From contig NZ_CP128170.1 in assembly GCF_030347395.1 (NCBI RefSeq), forward strand, positions 2,418,001 through 2,482,000: a stretch of DNA of 64,000 nt. The letters are read 5' to 3'. This DNA is from Microbacterium sp. ET2 (lineage in GTDB: Bacteria > Actinomycetota > Actinomycetes > Actinomycetales > Microbacteriaceae). Below the pieces are notes generated by a model. It had not been told where the DNA came from and searched no databases. It was given only the letters and a program-made list of their open reading frames with translations. This document shows positions 9,087 through 17,925 of the stretch, piece after piece; position 1 is the first letter of the stretch, and each line of letters starts with the position of its first letter. The position numbers were made by a program, and so were the translations under genes.

Positions 9087-9936
9087 CGGCGGCGGGTGTC
9101 TGCTGCTCGATCCACTGGTGCAGCAGGCTCAGCGCCTCGGCAGATCGCGAGCCGCGGGCGGCGGTGTAGAGGAAGAGGGTCTGATCCGGATCGCCGGGCA
9201 GCGTCAGGGTCTCGTACTGCAGCGTCAGCTCTCCCACGAGCGGGTGCCGGAATCGCTTGTCGCCGAAGGTGCGCTGGAAGACCCGGTGCTCGTCCCACCA
9301 CCGCGCGAAGTCGCTGCTCGCCACAGCGAGTGCGGTGACGAACGCGGCGAGGTCGGGGTCGCCTCCGCTGCGGCCCGCCTCGAGCCGGAGGTTCTCGACG
9401 ACGCGACGGGCCTGTGCTTCCCAGTCGATGAGGCGCTCCCGGGCCTCGGGTGAGAGGAACATCCACCGGGCGTAGTTGCGCTCCCGCGCGGGCATGACCT
9501 CGAAGTCGGCGATGAGCGCGCGAGCCATCGGGTTGATCGCCAAGACGTCGGTGCGCCGGCCGAGGATCATCCCGGGCGTCGCATCCAGTCCTTCCATCAG
9601 CTGGTGGAGGCCGTGACGCGCCCGCTGCGCGTGGGTGGCGCGATCGGCGGCGATCGTCGGGTCGAGGAGGTCGCGCAGGTGCCGTGTTCCGGTCTCGTCG
9701 AGGCCGAGTGCGCGCGCGATCGCGTCGACGACGGCCGGGGAGGGAACGATCGGCCGGCCTTGCTCGAGGCGGGTGTAGTAGTCGGTCGACACTCGGGCGA
9801 GCCGGGCCACCTCCTCCCGGCGGAGACCGGGAACCCGGCGCACCCGGCCGTCTGGCGGCAGGTCGGCCCGGACCGGATCGGCGGCGGCACGCGCACGCCG
9901 CAGGAAGTCCGCCAGCTCGGCGTTGCGAGGGGTCAT
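9064..9936 (-). CDS. XRE family regulator with MmyB-like ligand-binding domain
   Basis: A 290-residue regulator. Residues about 5-75 are an HTH (LRREEVARLARVSTDYYTRLEQGR), and the rest is the MmyB-like domain with MILGRRTDVLAINPMARALI, thought to bind a small hydrophobic ligand. This family is typically divergent from an SDR gene that it controls, exactly as here (SDR at 10103). The ATG at 9936 lies 6 bases after GACAAT on the minus strand. The longer frame reaching 10143 crosses the divergent promoter and is rejected. Confidence 0.9.
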   Translation of the reverse strand: MTPRNAELADFLRRARAAADPVRADLPPDGRVRRVPGLRREEVARLARVSTDYYTRLEQGRPIVPSPAVVDAIARALGLDETGTRHLRDLLDPTIAADRATHAQRARHGLHQLMEGLDATPGMILGRRTDVLAINPMARALIADFEVMPARERNYARWMFLSPEARERLIDWEAQARRVVENLRLEAGRSGGDPDLAAFVTALAVASSDFARWWDEHRVFQRTFGDKRFRHPLVGELTLQYETLTLPGDPDQTLFLYTAARGSRSAEALSLLHQWIEQQTPAAVSQSLAR

Positions 9937-10102
9937 CACCCCATTGTCGCGACGCACGCGGCATCCGTCAGGGGTTTGCCTGGCCCTCGGAGTCCTGGTC
10001 TCGCAAGGGCCGGGTGCAGGCCTCTCGGCCGACGTCCGGAGACCGACAGTGGAAGCACGACGGCTGATCGCCGCGCATCGAACACTCTCGAAAGGACCTC
10101 TC

Positions 10103-10960
10103 ATGTCATACCCCGTCGACCGTCCCGCGGTCTGGTTCGTCACCGGAGCGTCCCGGGGGCTGGGTCTGGCCCTCGTCCGGCACCTGCTCGCCTCGGGCGG
10201 CCGCGTCGCAGCGACCAGCCGCTCGGCCGAGCGGCTGCGGACGAGTCTGTCGGACCTCGACAGCGATCGGCTGCTCGCGCTTGAAGTCGATCTCGTCGAT
10301 CAGGACGCGGTGGCGCACGCGGTGTCGCAGACGCTCGAGGTCTTCGGTCATCTCGACGTCGTGGTCAACAACGCCGGATACGGATTCCTCGGGGCCGTCG
10401 AGGAGACCACCGACGCCGACGTGCGGGCGATGCTCGACGTGCAGGTGAACGGCACCTGGAACGTCCTGCGCGCGGTCCTTCCCGCGATGCGGGCTGAGCG
10501 CTCGGGCCACATCCTCAACATCTCCTCGATTCTCGGGCTGCTGGCCTTCCCGGGGTGGGGGCTCTACTGTGCCGGAAAATTCGCTCTGGAGGGGATGTCG
10601 GAGGCGCTGGCGGCCGAGGTCGCGGACTTCGGCATCCGCGTCACCATCGTCGAACCCGGATACTTCGACACCGACTTCCTCACCTCGCGTTCGCTGCAGC
10701 AGGCGGAGCATCCGATCGACGCCTACCCCGCCATCCGCGACATGATCGCCACGCACCAGGCCATGCCGGGAACGCAGCTCGGAGACCCGGCTCGTGCCGC
10801 CGCCGCGATCCAGACGATCGCCGAACGCGGCGACGGCCCGCTGCGGCAGCAGCTCGGCACCGACTCATCCGGCTTCGCACGTGACCGGGCGGCGTCCCTC
10901 GCCGCCGAGATCGAGATCGCCCGCGAGCTGGCCGTGACGACAGACTACGTCCGCTCCTGA
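10103..10960 (+). CDS. SDR family oxidoreductase, probable target of divergent XRE regulator
   Basis: A 285-residue short-chain dehydrogenase with TGASRGLG, NNAGYGFLGAVEE, catalytic Ser in NISSILG and YCAGK. The ATG at 10103 is supported by AAAGGA upstream. The YGFLGAVEE segment and length place it in the same branch as the SDR at 4459. The 166-base gap to the regulator at 9936 holds both promoters. Substrate unknown; control by the divergent MmyB-type regulator is inferred from the frequently seen arrangement. Confidence 0.88.
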   Translation: MSYPVDRPAVWFVTGASRGLGLALVRHLLASGGRVAATSRSAERLRTSLSDLDSDRLLALEVDLVDQDAVAHAVSQTLEVFGHLDVVVNNAGYGFLGAVEETTDADVRAMLDVQVNGTWNVLRAVLPAMRAERSGHILNISSILGLLAFPGWGLYCAGKFALEGMSEALAAEVADFGIRVTIVEPGYFDTDFLTSRSLQQAEHPIDAYPAIRDMIATHQAMPGTQLGDPARAAAAIQTIAERGDGPLRQQLGTDSSGFARDRAASLAAEIEIARELAVTTDYVRS

Positions 10961-11009
10961 GCGCCCGCCGCCCCGTCCGCAAGCCCTCGCCTGCGGGCGG
11001 GGCGCCCTC

Positions 11010-11015
11010 TAGAGT
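11010..11015 (+). promoter_or_regulatory. -10 element TAGAGT, leaderless-type promoter
   Basis: TAGAGT ends 6 bases before the ATG at 11022, with no Shine-Dalgarno. Confidence 0.5.
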
Positions 11016-11021
11016 GCCCCC

Positions 11022-12488
11022 ATGGGAGAGGATGTCGCACCGCAGGAGTTCACCCGCGCCGACCGCACGCGCCACCGCGAGAAGGTGCGGCAGAACCTCG
11101 ACGTCTTCGCGCAGATGCTGCGCGAGTCGCGGTTCGACACCGACGATCCGCTGACGGGGCTGGAGGTCGAGTTCAACCTCATCGACGAGGTCGGCGACCC
11201 CGCTCTCCGAAACGCCGAGGCCCTCGCCGCGATCGCCGACCCGGCGTTCCAGACCGAGCTCGGCCAGTTCAACATCGAGATGAACGTCCCCCCGGCGCGA
11301 CTGAGCGGGGGAGGGCTGACGACATTCGAGGAGGGGCTGCGCCGCAGCCTCAACCGTGCCGAGGAGCGCTCTGCGGGGGTCGGCGCCCACCTGGTGATGA
11401 TCGGCATCCTGCCGACCCTCGCCGAAGGGCACCTCACGCGCGAGACGCTCAGCGCGAACCCCCGCTACGCACTGCTCAGCGAGCAGATCCTCGACGCCCG
11501 CGGGGAGGATATCGCGCTGTCGATCACCGGCGCCGAGAAGCTGCGCACCACGGCGGACTCGATCATTCCCGAAGCGGCATGCACCAGCACGCAGTTCCAC
11601 GTGCAGACCGCGCCCGACGACTTCGCCGCCTACTGGAACGCCTCGCAGGTGATGGCGGGGGTGCAGCTCGCGGTGTCGGCGAACTCGCCGTATCTGCTCG
11701 GCAAGGAGCTCTGGCGCGAGACGCGCATCCCCCTGTTCGAGCAGGCGACCGACACCCGCAGCGAGGAGCTGAAGGCCCAGGGCGTCCGCCCCCGGGTGTG
11801 GTTCGGCGAGCGGTGGATCACCTCGGTGTTCGACCTCTTCGAGGAGAACGTCCGGTACTTCCCGGCCCTGCTCCCCGTTGTCGACGAAGAGGACCCCACG
11901 GTCGCCCTCGAGGAGGGCCGGGTGCCGTCGCTGGCGGAGCTGAAGCTCCACAACGGCACCGTGTACCGTTGGAACCGCCCGGTATACGACATCGCCGACG
12001 GGATGCCGCACCTGCGTGTGGAGAACCGGCTGCTGGCCGCAGGCCCCACCGTCGCCGACATCATGGCCAACGCCGCGTTCTACTTCGGGCTCGTGCGCGC
12101 ACTCGCCGAGGACGACCGGCCGCTGTGGTCGCAGATGTCGTTCAGCGCGGCGGAGGAGAACTTCCACGCCGGGGCCCGTGACGGCATCGATGCGCGCGTC
12201 TACTGGCCCGGGGTCGGCCAGGTGGCGGCGACCGAGCTCGTGCTCCGGCGCCTGCTCCCCCTCGCCCACCGCGGACTCGAGGCGTGGGGTGTCGAGACCT
12301 CCGAACGCGAACGCCTCCTCGGCATCATCGAGCAGCGGTGCCTGACGGGTGTCACCGGCGCGGAGTGGTTCGTCGGGCGGATGCATCAGCGCCGCGGCAT
12401 GGAGCGCTTCGACGCCCTGCGGGCCACCCTGCTCGACTACACCGCCGGCATGCACACCAACGAGCCCGTGCACACCTGGGAGCGCTGA
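11022..12488 (+). CDS. Glutamate-cysteine ligase family protein (GCS2-like)
   Basis: A 488-residue protein of the GCS2 carboxylate-amine ligase family. The ATP-grasp-like core is seen as TGLEVEFNLID (family GxExE), ELGQFNIEMNVPP, CTSTQFHVQT and the LRVENRLLAAGP segment. The family joins glutamate to cysteine or related amines. Actinobacteria use mycothiol rather than glutathione as the main thiol, so an amine-ligase or gamma-glutamyl role other than glutathione synthesis is equally possible. It is a single gene with its own promoter, and no partner gshB or egt genes are nearby. Confidence 0.82.
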   Translation: MGEDVAPQEFTRADRTRHREKVRQNLDVFAQMLRESRFDTDDPLTGLEVEFNLIDEVGDPALRNAEALAAIADPAFQTELGQFNIEMNVPPARLSGGGLTTFEEGLRRSLNRAEERSAGVGAHLVMIGILPTLAEGHLTRETLSANPRYALLSEQILDARGEDIALSITGAEKLRTTADSIIPEAACTSTQFHVQTAPDDFAAYWNASQVMAGVQLAVSANSPYLLGKELWRETRIPLFEQATDTRSEELKAQGVRPRVWFGERWITSVFDLFEENVRYFPALLPVVDEEDPTVALEEGRVPSLAELKLHNGTVYRWNRPVYDIADGMPHLRVENRLLAAGPTVADIMANAAFYFGLVRALAEDDRPLWSQMSFSAAEENFHAGARDGIDARVYWPGVGQVAATELVLRRLLPLAHRGLEAWGVETSERERLLGIIEQRCLTGVTGAEWFVGRMHQRRGMERFDALRATLLDYTAGMHTNEPVHTWER

Positions 12489-12500
12489 CCGGCGCGCAAC

Positions 12501-13287
12501 TCAGCGCGGCTTCTTCTCCGAGGTCTCGCCGCGCTTCCAGTAGCCCTTGATGACGGTCTGGTCGGCCGGCACGCCCCACCGCTCGAGCAGCAGCTCACGA
12601 CCCGGCTTGACGATCGACTGCTCGGCCGCGATGAACCCCAGGATGCTGCCCGTCGGCCGCTCCCCGTCGCCGAGCCTCGATCAGCCGGGCGGCCAGCGCC
12701 GACCCGGGCGCCGTCGTGTCGCGGTGCACCTGCTCCACGCCGACACCCGCGGGCGCGTCGATCGGCAGCTCGTGGGCGGCGTCGTCCACCTCGACGAGGA
12801 TGCGCCCCTGCGCCTCATCGTCCATGAGCCCGGCGAAGCGGCGCATGGCCGGCACCGCGGTCTCGTCGCCGGCGAGCAGCCAGTAGTCCGGCCGGCCGTC
12901 GACGACCTTCGAGCCTCGCGGACCGCCGATGCCCGCGAGCGCCCCGAGCGGCGCGGTCGCCGCCCACGCCGCCGCGACGCCCGCGGTTCCCGCATCCGGG
13001 TCGCCGTGGACGGCGAACTCGAGGTCGAGCCAGTCGGCGTCGAAGCGGGCGGGGGTGTATTCGCGGCTCGCCGCTGCGCGCAGCTCCTCGACCGTCTCGG
13101 GCTCGCCCTCGGGGAAGAAGATGCGGAGGTGGTCGTCGGCTCCGAGGGAGACGAACCCGGCGAGTTCGTCGCCGACGAGTCGCACCCGCACGTAGCCGGG
13201 GGTCAGCCACTCGCGGCTGTGGAGACGGACGCGGCGGAACCGCAGCTCCAGACCCTCGGGACGGAAGGAGAAGGATGACTCAGGCAT
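12501..13287 (-). pseudogene. Siderophore-interacting protein (SIP/ViuB), C-terminus frameshifted
   Basis: FAD/NAD(P)H-dependent ferric-siderophore reductase. The intact frame from ATG 13287 shows the family start (RRVRLHSREWLTPGYVRVRL), FVSLGADDHLRIFFPEG and the DYWLLAGDETAVPAMRRF nucleotide-binding block. After LAARLIEAR the frame goes out of register near 12666-12675. The expected C-terminus (GDGERPTGSILGF, AAEQSIVKPG, TVIKGYWKRG, ending KKPR) continues in another frame to a stop at 12501. The 787-base span is a codon multiple plus one base, so a +1 or -2 change explains it. It may be a real mutation or an assembly error. It is the last gene of the siderophore operon, 30 bases after the ATPase. 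Confidence 0.88.
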
Positions 13288-13317
13288 GGCGATGGCGCTC
13301 TTTCGGATCGTGTCGGT

Positions 13318-14070
13318 TCAGTCCCACAACACCACGGGGCGTCCGTCGATGTCGGCGACGCGCGCAGGGGTGTCGTAGAGGTCGGTGAGGTTGTCGGCGG
13401 TGAGGACGTCGGCGACTGTTCCATGGTGGACCACGCGACCGTCGCGCATCGCCACGATGTCGTCGGCGTAGCGCGCGGCGACGTTGATGTCGTGCAAGAC
13501 GACGACCACCGTCATCCTTCGCTCCTCCGCCAGGCGGCGGACCAGCCGCATCAGGGTCACGCCGTGACGGGGATCGAGGTTGTTCAGAGGTTCGTCCAAC
13601 AGCAGGTGATCGGTGTCCTGCGCGAGCGCCATGGCCACGAACGCCCGCTGCCGCTGACCTCCCGACAGCTCGTCGAGGAAGCGGCCGCGCACAGCATCGA
13701 GGTCGAGATCGTCGATGGCTCGATCGACATGGGCACGGTCCTCGACCGAGCGCCCCGAACCGCCGTGGGGAAACCGCCCATAGGCGACGAGGTCGTCGAC
13801 ACTCAGGCGGATGGCCAGCTGGTTGTCCTGCCGGAGGATCGCCAGGCGCCGGGCGAGATCGCGAGAGCGGGTGGTGGCGACATCCATCCCGTCCACCGTG
13901 ATGCGCCCCGCGTTCGTGCCCACGAGGCGGCCGATCGCCGCGAGGAGCGTCGACTTGCCCGCCCCGTTGGGTCCGATGATGGCGGTGACGCCGGCGCGGA
14001 GCGCCAGGCTGACGTCGTCGACGGCGAGGAGGGTGCCGTGGCGTTTCGTGACCTGCTCGGCGAGGATCAT
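13318..14070 (-). CDS. Iron-siderophore ABC transporter ATP-binding protein
   Basis: A 250-residue FecE/FepC-type ATPase. Walker A is GPNGAGKS, the Q-loop lies in AILRQDN, the signature is LSGGQRQRA, Walker B is LLLDEPLNNLD, and the switch His is in VVLHDIN. It energises import through the two permeases upstream. The ATG at 14070 overlaps the upstream permease stop (TGATG), so it is translationally coupled. A long frame extending to 14904 is antisense readthrough inside the permease and is rejected. Confidence 0.93.
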   Translation of the reverse strand: MILAEQVTKRHGTLLAVDDVSLALRAGVTAIIGPNGAGKSTLLAAIGRLVGTNAGRITVDGMDVATTRSRDLARRLAILRQDNQLAIRLSVDDLVAYGRFPHGGSGRSVEDRAHVDRAIDDLDLDAVRGRFLDELSGGQRQRAFVAMALAQDTDHLLLDEPLNNLDPRHGVTLMRLVRRLAEERRMTVVVVLHDINVAARYADDIVAMRDGRVVHHGTVADVLTADNLTDLYDTPARVADIDGRPVVLWD

Positions 14071-15077
14071 CAGCGGGCCCTTCCGGTGAGAACGAGGACG
14101 ATGAAGAAGATGCCCCCGACGAACTCGATCACGATCGGCAGTTCGGTGCCGAACCCGAGGAGACGGTCGAGGATCAGCTGCCCGCCGATGAGCGCGATGA
14201 CGCCGAGGGTGATGGCAGTCGGGATGCTGCGGAGGTGTCGGTGCCCGACGGCACCGTAGGCGAGGTTGGCGGTGATGAGCCCGAAGAATGTCACGGGGCC
14301 CACGAGCGCCGTCGAGGCCGACACCAGGACCGCCACGACGACGACGACGTGGAACACGGTCCGCCGGTGGGCGACACCGAGCGAGATCGCCGTGGTCTCG
14401 CCGAGCGACAGCACGTCGAGCTGCCGCCGGATCGGCCACAGCGACGCCACCGCGAGCACCACGAGCACACCCGTCGGCAGGAGCAGTTCCCGGTCGACCG
14501 AGGTGAAGCTGGCGAAGGTGACGTTCTGCAGGATGGCGAAGGTGTCTGGGTCGAGCAGGCGCTGGAGGAAGGCGGTCACCGAGCGGAACATCACACCGAG
14601 CACGAGGCCTGCCAGCACGGTGACGTGCAGATCGAGGCGTCGGCGTTGGAAGAGCCACCAGTACAGCAGCAGCACCGACCCCGCCATCAGCACGAGCTCG
14701 ACCGACCACGAAACCGCGGGTGGTGCCGCGACGAGGATGAGCGGGCCGAACACGAACGCCACGACCGTCTGCACGGTGAGGAAGACGGCATCGAATCCGA
14801 GGATGCCGGGGGTGAGGATGCGGTTCGCGGTGATCGTCTGGAAGAGCACGGTGGCTGCGCCGATCGCCGCTGCCGCGATCAGCATGCCCGCGACGGTCCG
14901 CCACCGAAGGCCGAGGGCGTACTGCCAGGCGCCGGGAAGGTCGGTGAAGAGGAAGAGTGCGACGAGTGCGACCGCGACGCCGGTGAGAAGGAGGGTGACG
15001 GTGGTCGGGTGCCGCAGGATCGCGTGACGCAGGATCGGATGCCGCGGACCGGTCGTGCGAGGGCGGGTCAGGGTCAT
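14070..15077 (-). CDS. Iron-siderophore ABC transporter permease (second)
   Basis: A 335-residue FecCD-family permease with 8-10 hydrophobic segments. Family landmarks include AAAIGAATVLFQTITANRILTPGILGFDA and the C-terminal GPVTFFGLITANL and IGGQLILDR stretches that contact the ATPase. The ATG at 15077 overlaps the upstream permease gene by 4 bases. The two FecCD proteins should form a heterodimer. Confidence 0.92.
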   Translation of the reverse strand: MTLTRPRTTGPRHPILRHAILRHPTTVTLLLTGVAVALVALFLFTDLPGAWQYALGLRWRTVAGMLIAAAAIGAATVLFQTITANRILTPGILGFDAVFLTVQTVVAFVFGPLILVAAPPAVSWSVELVLMAGSVLLLYWWLFQRRRLDLHVTVLAGLVLGVMFRSVTAFLQRLLDPDTFAILQNVTFASFTSVDRELLLPTGVLVVLAVASLWPIRRQLDVLSLGETTAISLGVAHRRTVFHVVVVVAVLVSASTALVGPVTFFGLITANLAYGAVGHRHLRSIPTAITLGVIALIGGQLILDRLLGFGTELPIVIEFVGGIFFIVLVLTGRAR

Positions 15078-16015
15078 GATGTGGCCACCCGATCCACTGG
15101 TCGGGCGCGGCCCACCAGCATCCAGAGGAACACGATCCCCCCGATGATCCCCATCACGATCGAGATCGGCAGTTCGTACGGGTAGCGCACGACCCGACCG
15201 ATGATGTCGCACAGCAGCACGATCGCCGCTCCCAGGAGCGCGACGAGCGGCACGGCGCGACGCATGTTGTCGCCGACCAAGCGGCTGACGATGTTCGGCA
15301 CGATGAGCCCCAGGAAGGGAAGGGCTCCGGTGGTGACCATGAGGATGCCGGTGACCACGGCGATGATCCCCACTCCCAGAACCATCACCAGGCGGGTGTC
15401 GAGTCCGAGCCCGCGGGCGGTGTCGTCTCCGAGGCCGGCGACGGTGAACCGGTCGGCGGCGATCCAGGCGACGGCCGCAGCCGCCGCCGCGAAGAAGAGG
15501 ATCTCGTAGCGGCCGCGGAGGATCGCCGAGAAGTCGCCGATGCCCCAGCTGAGCAGCTCCTGCAGCAGCTCGGTGCGGTAGGCGATGAAGGTGGTCGCCG
15601 CGCCGATGACGCCGGCGTAGAGGATGCCGACGACGGGCACCAGCACGCTGGAGCGGGAGGGGATGCGACGCGCCAGCAGGAGGAAGCCGCCGACGCCGAT
15701 GACAGCGCCGACGGCGGCCAGAGCGGCCTTCGCCCAGAGCGCGAGGCCCGGGACCGTGAGAAGGATGAGCAGCAGGGCCAGGCTCGCGGCATCCGTGGCC
15801 CCGGTCGTTCCGGGCTCGACGAACCGATTGCGCACCAGCAGCTGCATGATGAGGCCGATGATCGCGAATGCCGCTCCGGCGAGGATCAGAGAGACGGTGC
15901 GAGGCACGCGGCTGGCGAAGAGGATGAACCCGTCGAGCTCGGCGACACCGATGAACAGCGAGATCGTCGCGAGGGCGGCGACGGCCGCCGCCCCCGCGAT
16001 GATCCACCGGGTCAC
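15074..16015 (-). CDS. Iron-siderophore ABC transporter permease (first)
   Basis: A 313-residue FecCD-family permease. SRVPRTVSLILAGAAFAIIGLIMQLLVRNRFVEPGTTGATDAA is the conserved N-terminal core, given here only to identify its pieces: RVPRT, GLIMQ and FVEPG. GALPFLGLIVPNI near the C-terminus is the ATPase-coupling region. The GTG start at 16015 overlaps the binding-protein stop by GTGA. It is part of the iron operon. Confidence 0.92.
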   Translation of the reverse strand: MTRWIIAGAAAVAALATISLFIGVAELDGFILFASRVPRTVSLILAGAAFAIIGLIMQLLVRNRFVEPGTTGATDAASLALLLILLTVPGLALWAKAALAAVGAVIGVGGFLLLARRIPSRSSVLVPVVGILYAGVIGAATTFIAYRTELLQELLSWGIGDFSAILRGRYEILFFAAAAAAVAWIAADRFTVAGLGDDTARGLGLDTRLVMVLGVGIIAVVTGILMVTTGALPFLGLIVPNIVSRLVGDNMRRAVPLVALLGAAIVLLCDIIGRVVRYPYELPISIVMGIIGGIVFLWMLVGRARPVDRVATS

Positions 16016-17049
16016 GCGCCCGCGGCCTCGTGCACCGAGGTGAGCACGTTCTGGATCGCGGTCAGCCCGTTGATGACGATGTACAGCTCGCTGGCGGGGA
16101 GGTAGACGATGTGGCCGTTCTGTGCTGCGGAGGTCTCGGCCACCAGTTCGTTGTCGAGCGTCTCCTCGGCGGTGGACCCTTCGCCGGTGGCGGCGCCGCG
16201 GTCGAATGCGAAGATCCAGTCGGGGTCGGCGGTCAGCAGGAACTCGTTGGTGACGGTGTCGCCGTGCGGCGATCCCTCAGCTCCGGGGAGCTCGGCGGCG
16301 GTCACGGCGGGCGTCCACCCCAGCTCGTCGTAGAAGTAGCCGAAGCGCGAGCCCTCGCCGAAGGCGCCGTATTCGCCGCCCGACACCGACAGCACGAGCG
16401 CCGTGCCGTCAGCTTCGTCGCGCAGGGTGTCTTCGAGCGCCTCGATCTCGGCGGTGAGGGCTTCGACCTCGTCCTCTCGACCGAAGATCTCGCCCAGCTG
16501 CGCTGCGCGCTCGAGGCCCGCGCTCGGGTCGAAGGTCCCGGCGTACGCCCCGGTCAGGTCGATCGTGGTGCTGATCTCCGACAGCTCGTCGTACTGGCCT
16601 GTACTGCGCGCGGCGGTGACGATCAGCTCGGGATCGAGCTCGGCGACGGCTTCGAAGTCGGGCTCGAACAGACTCCCGACCTTCGGCAGGTCGGCGTAGG
16701 CCGACAGATAGTCGGGGAGCGGGATGTCAGGGATGCCGACCACGGCATCCCCGGCTCCGATCGCATCCAGCGTGTCGAGGGTGGCGATGTCGAAGGTCAC
16801 GACCGAGGCCGGGCTCGCGGGCACCTCGACGGCGTCGCGCGGGACCTCCAGGTCCTCCTGGTACGACGACTCGCCGCCCTCCTCCACGAGCGCGAGGGTG
16901 GGCTTGGCGTTCTCGACGACCACGGTTTCGCGGGTCTCAGCCGCGGGGGCGCTGTCGCCCTCCGCAGCCGGCGTCGCGCAGCCGGAGAGGACGAGGGCGG
17001 TGCCGCCGAGGGCGGCGAGGACGGTGAGCAGACGAGGCGATGGATGCAT
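16012..17049 (-). CDS. Iron-siderophore ABC transporter substrate-binding lipoprotein
   Basis: A 345-residue type III periplasmic-binding-fold protein. A signal peptide ends in the lipobox LSGC (C24), so it is anchored to the outer face of the membrane. The domain shows VVTFDIATLDTLDAIGAGDAVVG, the helical backbone, and YLPASELYIVINGL at the C-terminus. Siderophore type is not predictable; the FatB/CeuE-like layout suggests catecholate or mixed-type ferric siderophores. First gene of the operon. An IdeR/DtxR-type site abuts the start codon, so repression by iron-loaded IdeR is expected. Confidence 0.92.
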   Translation of the reverse strand: MHPSPRLLTVLAALGGTALVLSGCATPAAEGDSAPAAETRETVVVENAKPTLALVEEGGESSYQEDLEVPRDAVEVPASPASVVTFDIATLDTLDAIGAGDAVVGIPDIPLPDYLSAYADLPKVGSLFEPDFEAVAELDPELIVTAARSTGQYDELSEISTTIDLTGAYAGTFDPSAGLERAAQLGEIFGREDEVEALTAEIEALEDTLRDEADGTALVLSVSGGEYGAFGEGSRFGYFYDELGWTPAVTAAELPGAEGSPHGDTVTNEFLLTADPDWIFAFDRGAATGEGSTAEETLDNELVAETSAAQNGHIVYLPASELYIVINGLTAIQNVLTSVHEAAGA

Positions 17050-17068
17050 GTAGGTGAGGCTATCCTTA
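17050..17068 (-). promoter_or_regulatory. IdeR/DtxR iron box overlapping the siderophore operon promoter
   Basis: The 19-mer GTAGGTGAGGCTATCCTTA matches the DtxR/IdeR consensus TTAGGTTAGGCTAACCTAA at 15 of 19 positions. It lies directly against the ATG at 17049 and covers a minus-strand -10-like TAGCCT seven bases upstream of the start. Iron-dependent repression of the whole operon is inferred. Confidence 0.8.
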
Positions 17069-17109
17069 CCTCATGCCTCGTCGTCAAATCCGGTATCTCG
17101 ACGCGGCGC

Positions 17110-17346
17110 TCACCCCGCCGGGCGCCGGTCGCCGTCCGTGCCGGCGGGCTCGAACCGCAGGATGTCGCCGGGCTGGCACTCCAGCGCCTGGCACAGTGCG
17201 TCGAGCGTCGAGAAGCGCACGGCCTTGGCCCTGCCGTTCTTCAGCACGGCGAGGTTCGCCGGGGTGATGCCGATGAGGTCGGCGAGAGTGCCGACGGCCA
17301 TCTTGCGCCGGGCGAGCATCACGTCGATGTCGACGATGATCGGCAT
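17110..17346 (-). CDS. Small XRE (YozG-like) transcriptional regulator
   Basis: A 78-residue protein that is almost entirely one HTH_3/26 domain: MLARRKMAVGTLADLIGITPANLAVLKNGRAKAVRFSTLDALCQALECQPGDIL, i.e. the YozG family layout. It follows the DUF2975 gene with a TGATG overlap, a pairing common in actinobacteria and firmicutes, so it probably regulates its own operon. The short C-terminal tail (about 12 residues) is Asp/Arg-rich and not conserved. Confidence 0.85.
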   Translation of the reverse strand: MPIIVDIDVMLARRKMAVGTLADLIGITPANLAVLKNGRAKAVRFSTLDALCQALECQPGDILRFEPAGTDGDRRPAG

Positions 17347-17831
17347 CAGATCACCTCGTCGAGCTCGGCGCGCAGGCGCCCCGCCTCGGCTTCGCGCGCG
17401 ATGGCCTGCGTCAGCAGCATCCTCATCACGACCACCAGCAGAGCCATGCCGGCCAGGACGAGCGCGAAGCCCGAGATGAGGCCGATGATTCCAGGGGCCG
17501 CTTCGCCGAAGCGGAGCACCACGGCGAAGGCGAAGGTGACGACGGATGCCGCGATCACCGCGCCGATGATCGCGTCGACGTAGCGGAACGCAGCGGGGGT
17601 GAACACCGCGCCGCGGCGCACCATCGTCAGCAGCCTCCAGACGCAGACGGCGAAGACCTGCAGGGTCAGGACCCCGACGACGACGAGGGCGGCGATGCTC
17701 ACGCGCGCCCACGACGGCGCGCCGTCGAGGTCGATCCACAGCAGCGGCACGATGACCGTCTGCACGATCAGCGATCCGACCAGCGACAGCGCGATGATCA
17801 TCCGCAACGCCAGAATCGTCTTCTTGCCCAT
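17346..17831 (-). CDS. DUF2975 membrane protein
   Basis: A 161-residue integral membrane protein with four hydrophobic segments (about residues 8-32, 43-66, 85-107, 117-142) and the DUF2975 motif RRGAVFTPAAFRYVDAI. Function is unknown. A strong Shine-Dalgarno (CAGGAGG) precedes the ATG at 17831. It is transcribed together with the XRE regulator. A perfect inverted repeat lies 28 bases upstream. Confidence 0.83.
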   Translation of the reverse strand: MGKKTILALRMIIALSLVGSLIVQTVIVPLLWIDLDGAPSWARVSIAALVVVGVLTLQVFAVCVWRLLTMVRRGAVFTPAAFRYVDAIIGAVIAASVVTFAFAVVLRFGEAAPGIIGLISGFALVLAGMALLVVVMRMLLTQAIAREAEAGRLRAELDEVI

Positions 17832-17858
17832 GGCAACCTCCTGTTGGTCGAGAGGAAT

Positions 17859-17875
17859 CTATCGAATATCGATAG
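17859..17875. promoter_or_regulatory. Perfect inverted repeat CTATCGA-ATA-TCGATAG
   Basis: Seven-base arms with a 3-base spacer, 28 bases upstream of the DUF2975 start. Position and symmetry fit an operator, plausibly for the YozG-like regulator in the same operon. Confidence 0.55.
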
Positions 17876-17900
17876 TTCAGGCAACTCCCGGTTCGCACGG

Positions 17901-17916
17901 ATACCCCCGGGGGTAT
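17901..17916. promoter_or_regulatory. CsoR/CstR-type operator ATACCCCCGGGGGTAT
   Basis: A perfect 16-base palindrome with the G/C-tract core typical of CsoR-family operators. Its end overlaps the -10-like TATCAT (17914-17919) that lies 6 bases before the ATG at 17926. Binding by the CstR-like repressor encoded at 19653 would block this promoter. Confidence 0.8.
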
Positions 17917-17925
17917 CATCGGTCC

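Noticed and set aside
13318..14904. Long minus-strand frame extending the ATPase gene upstream
   Set aside because: The added N-terminus is Arg-rich and lies inside the permease gene; the ATPase starts at 14070 with a TGATG overlap.
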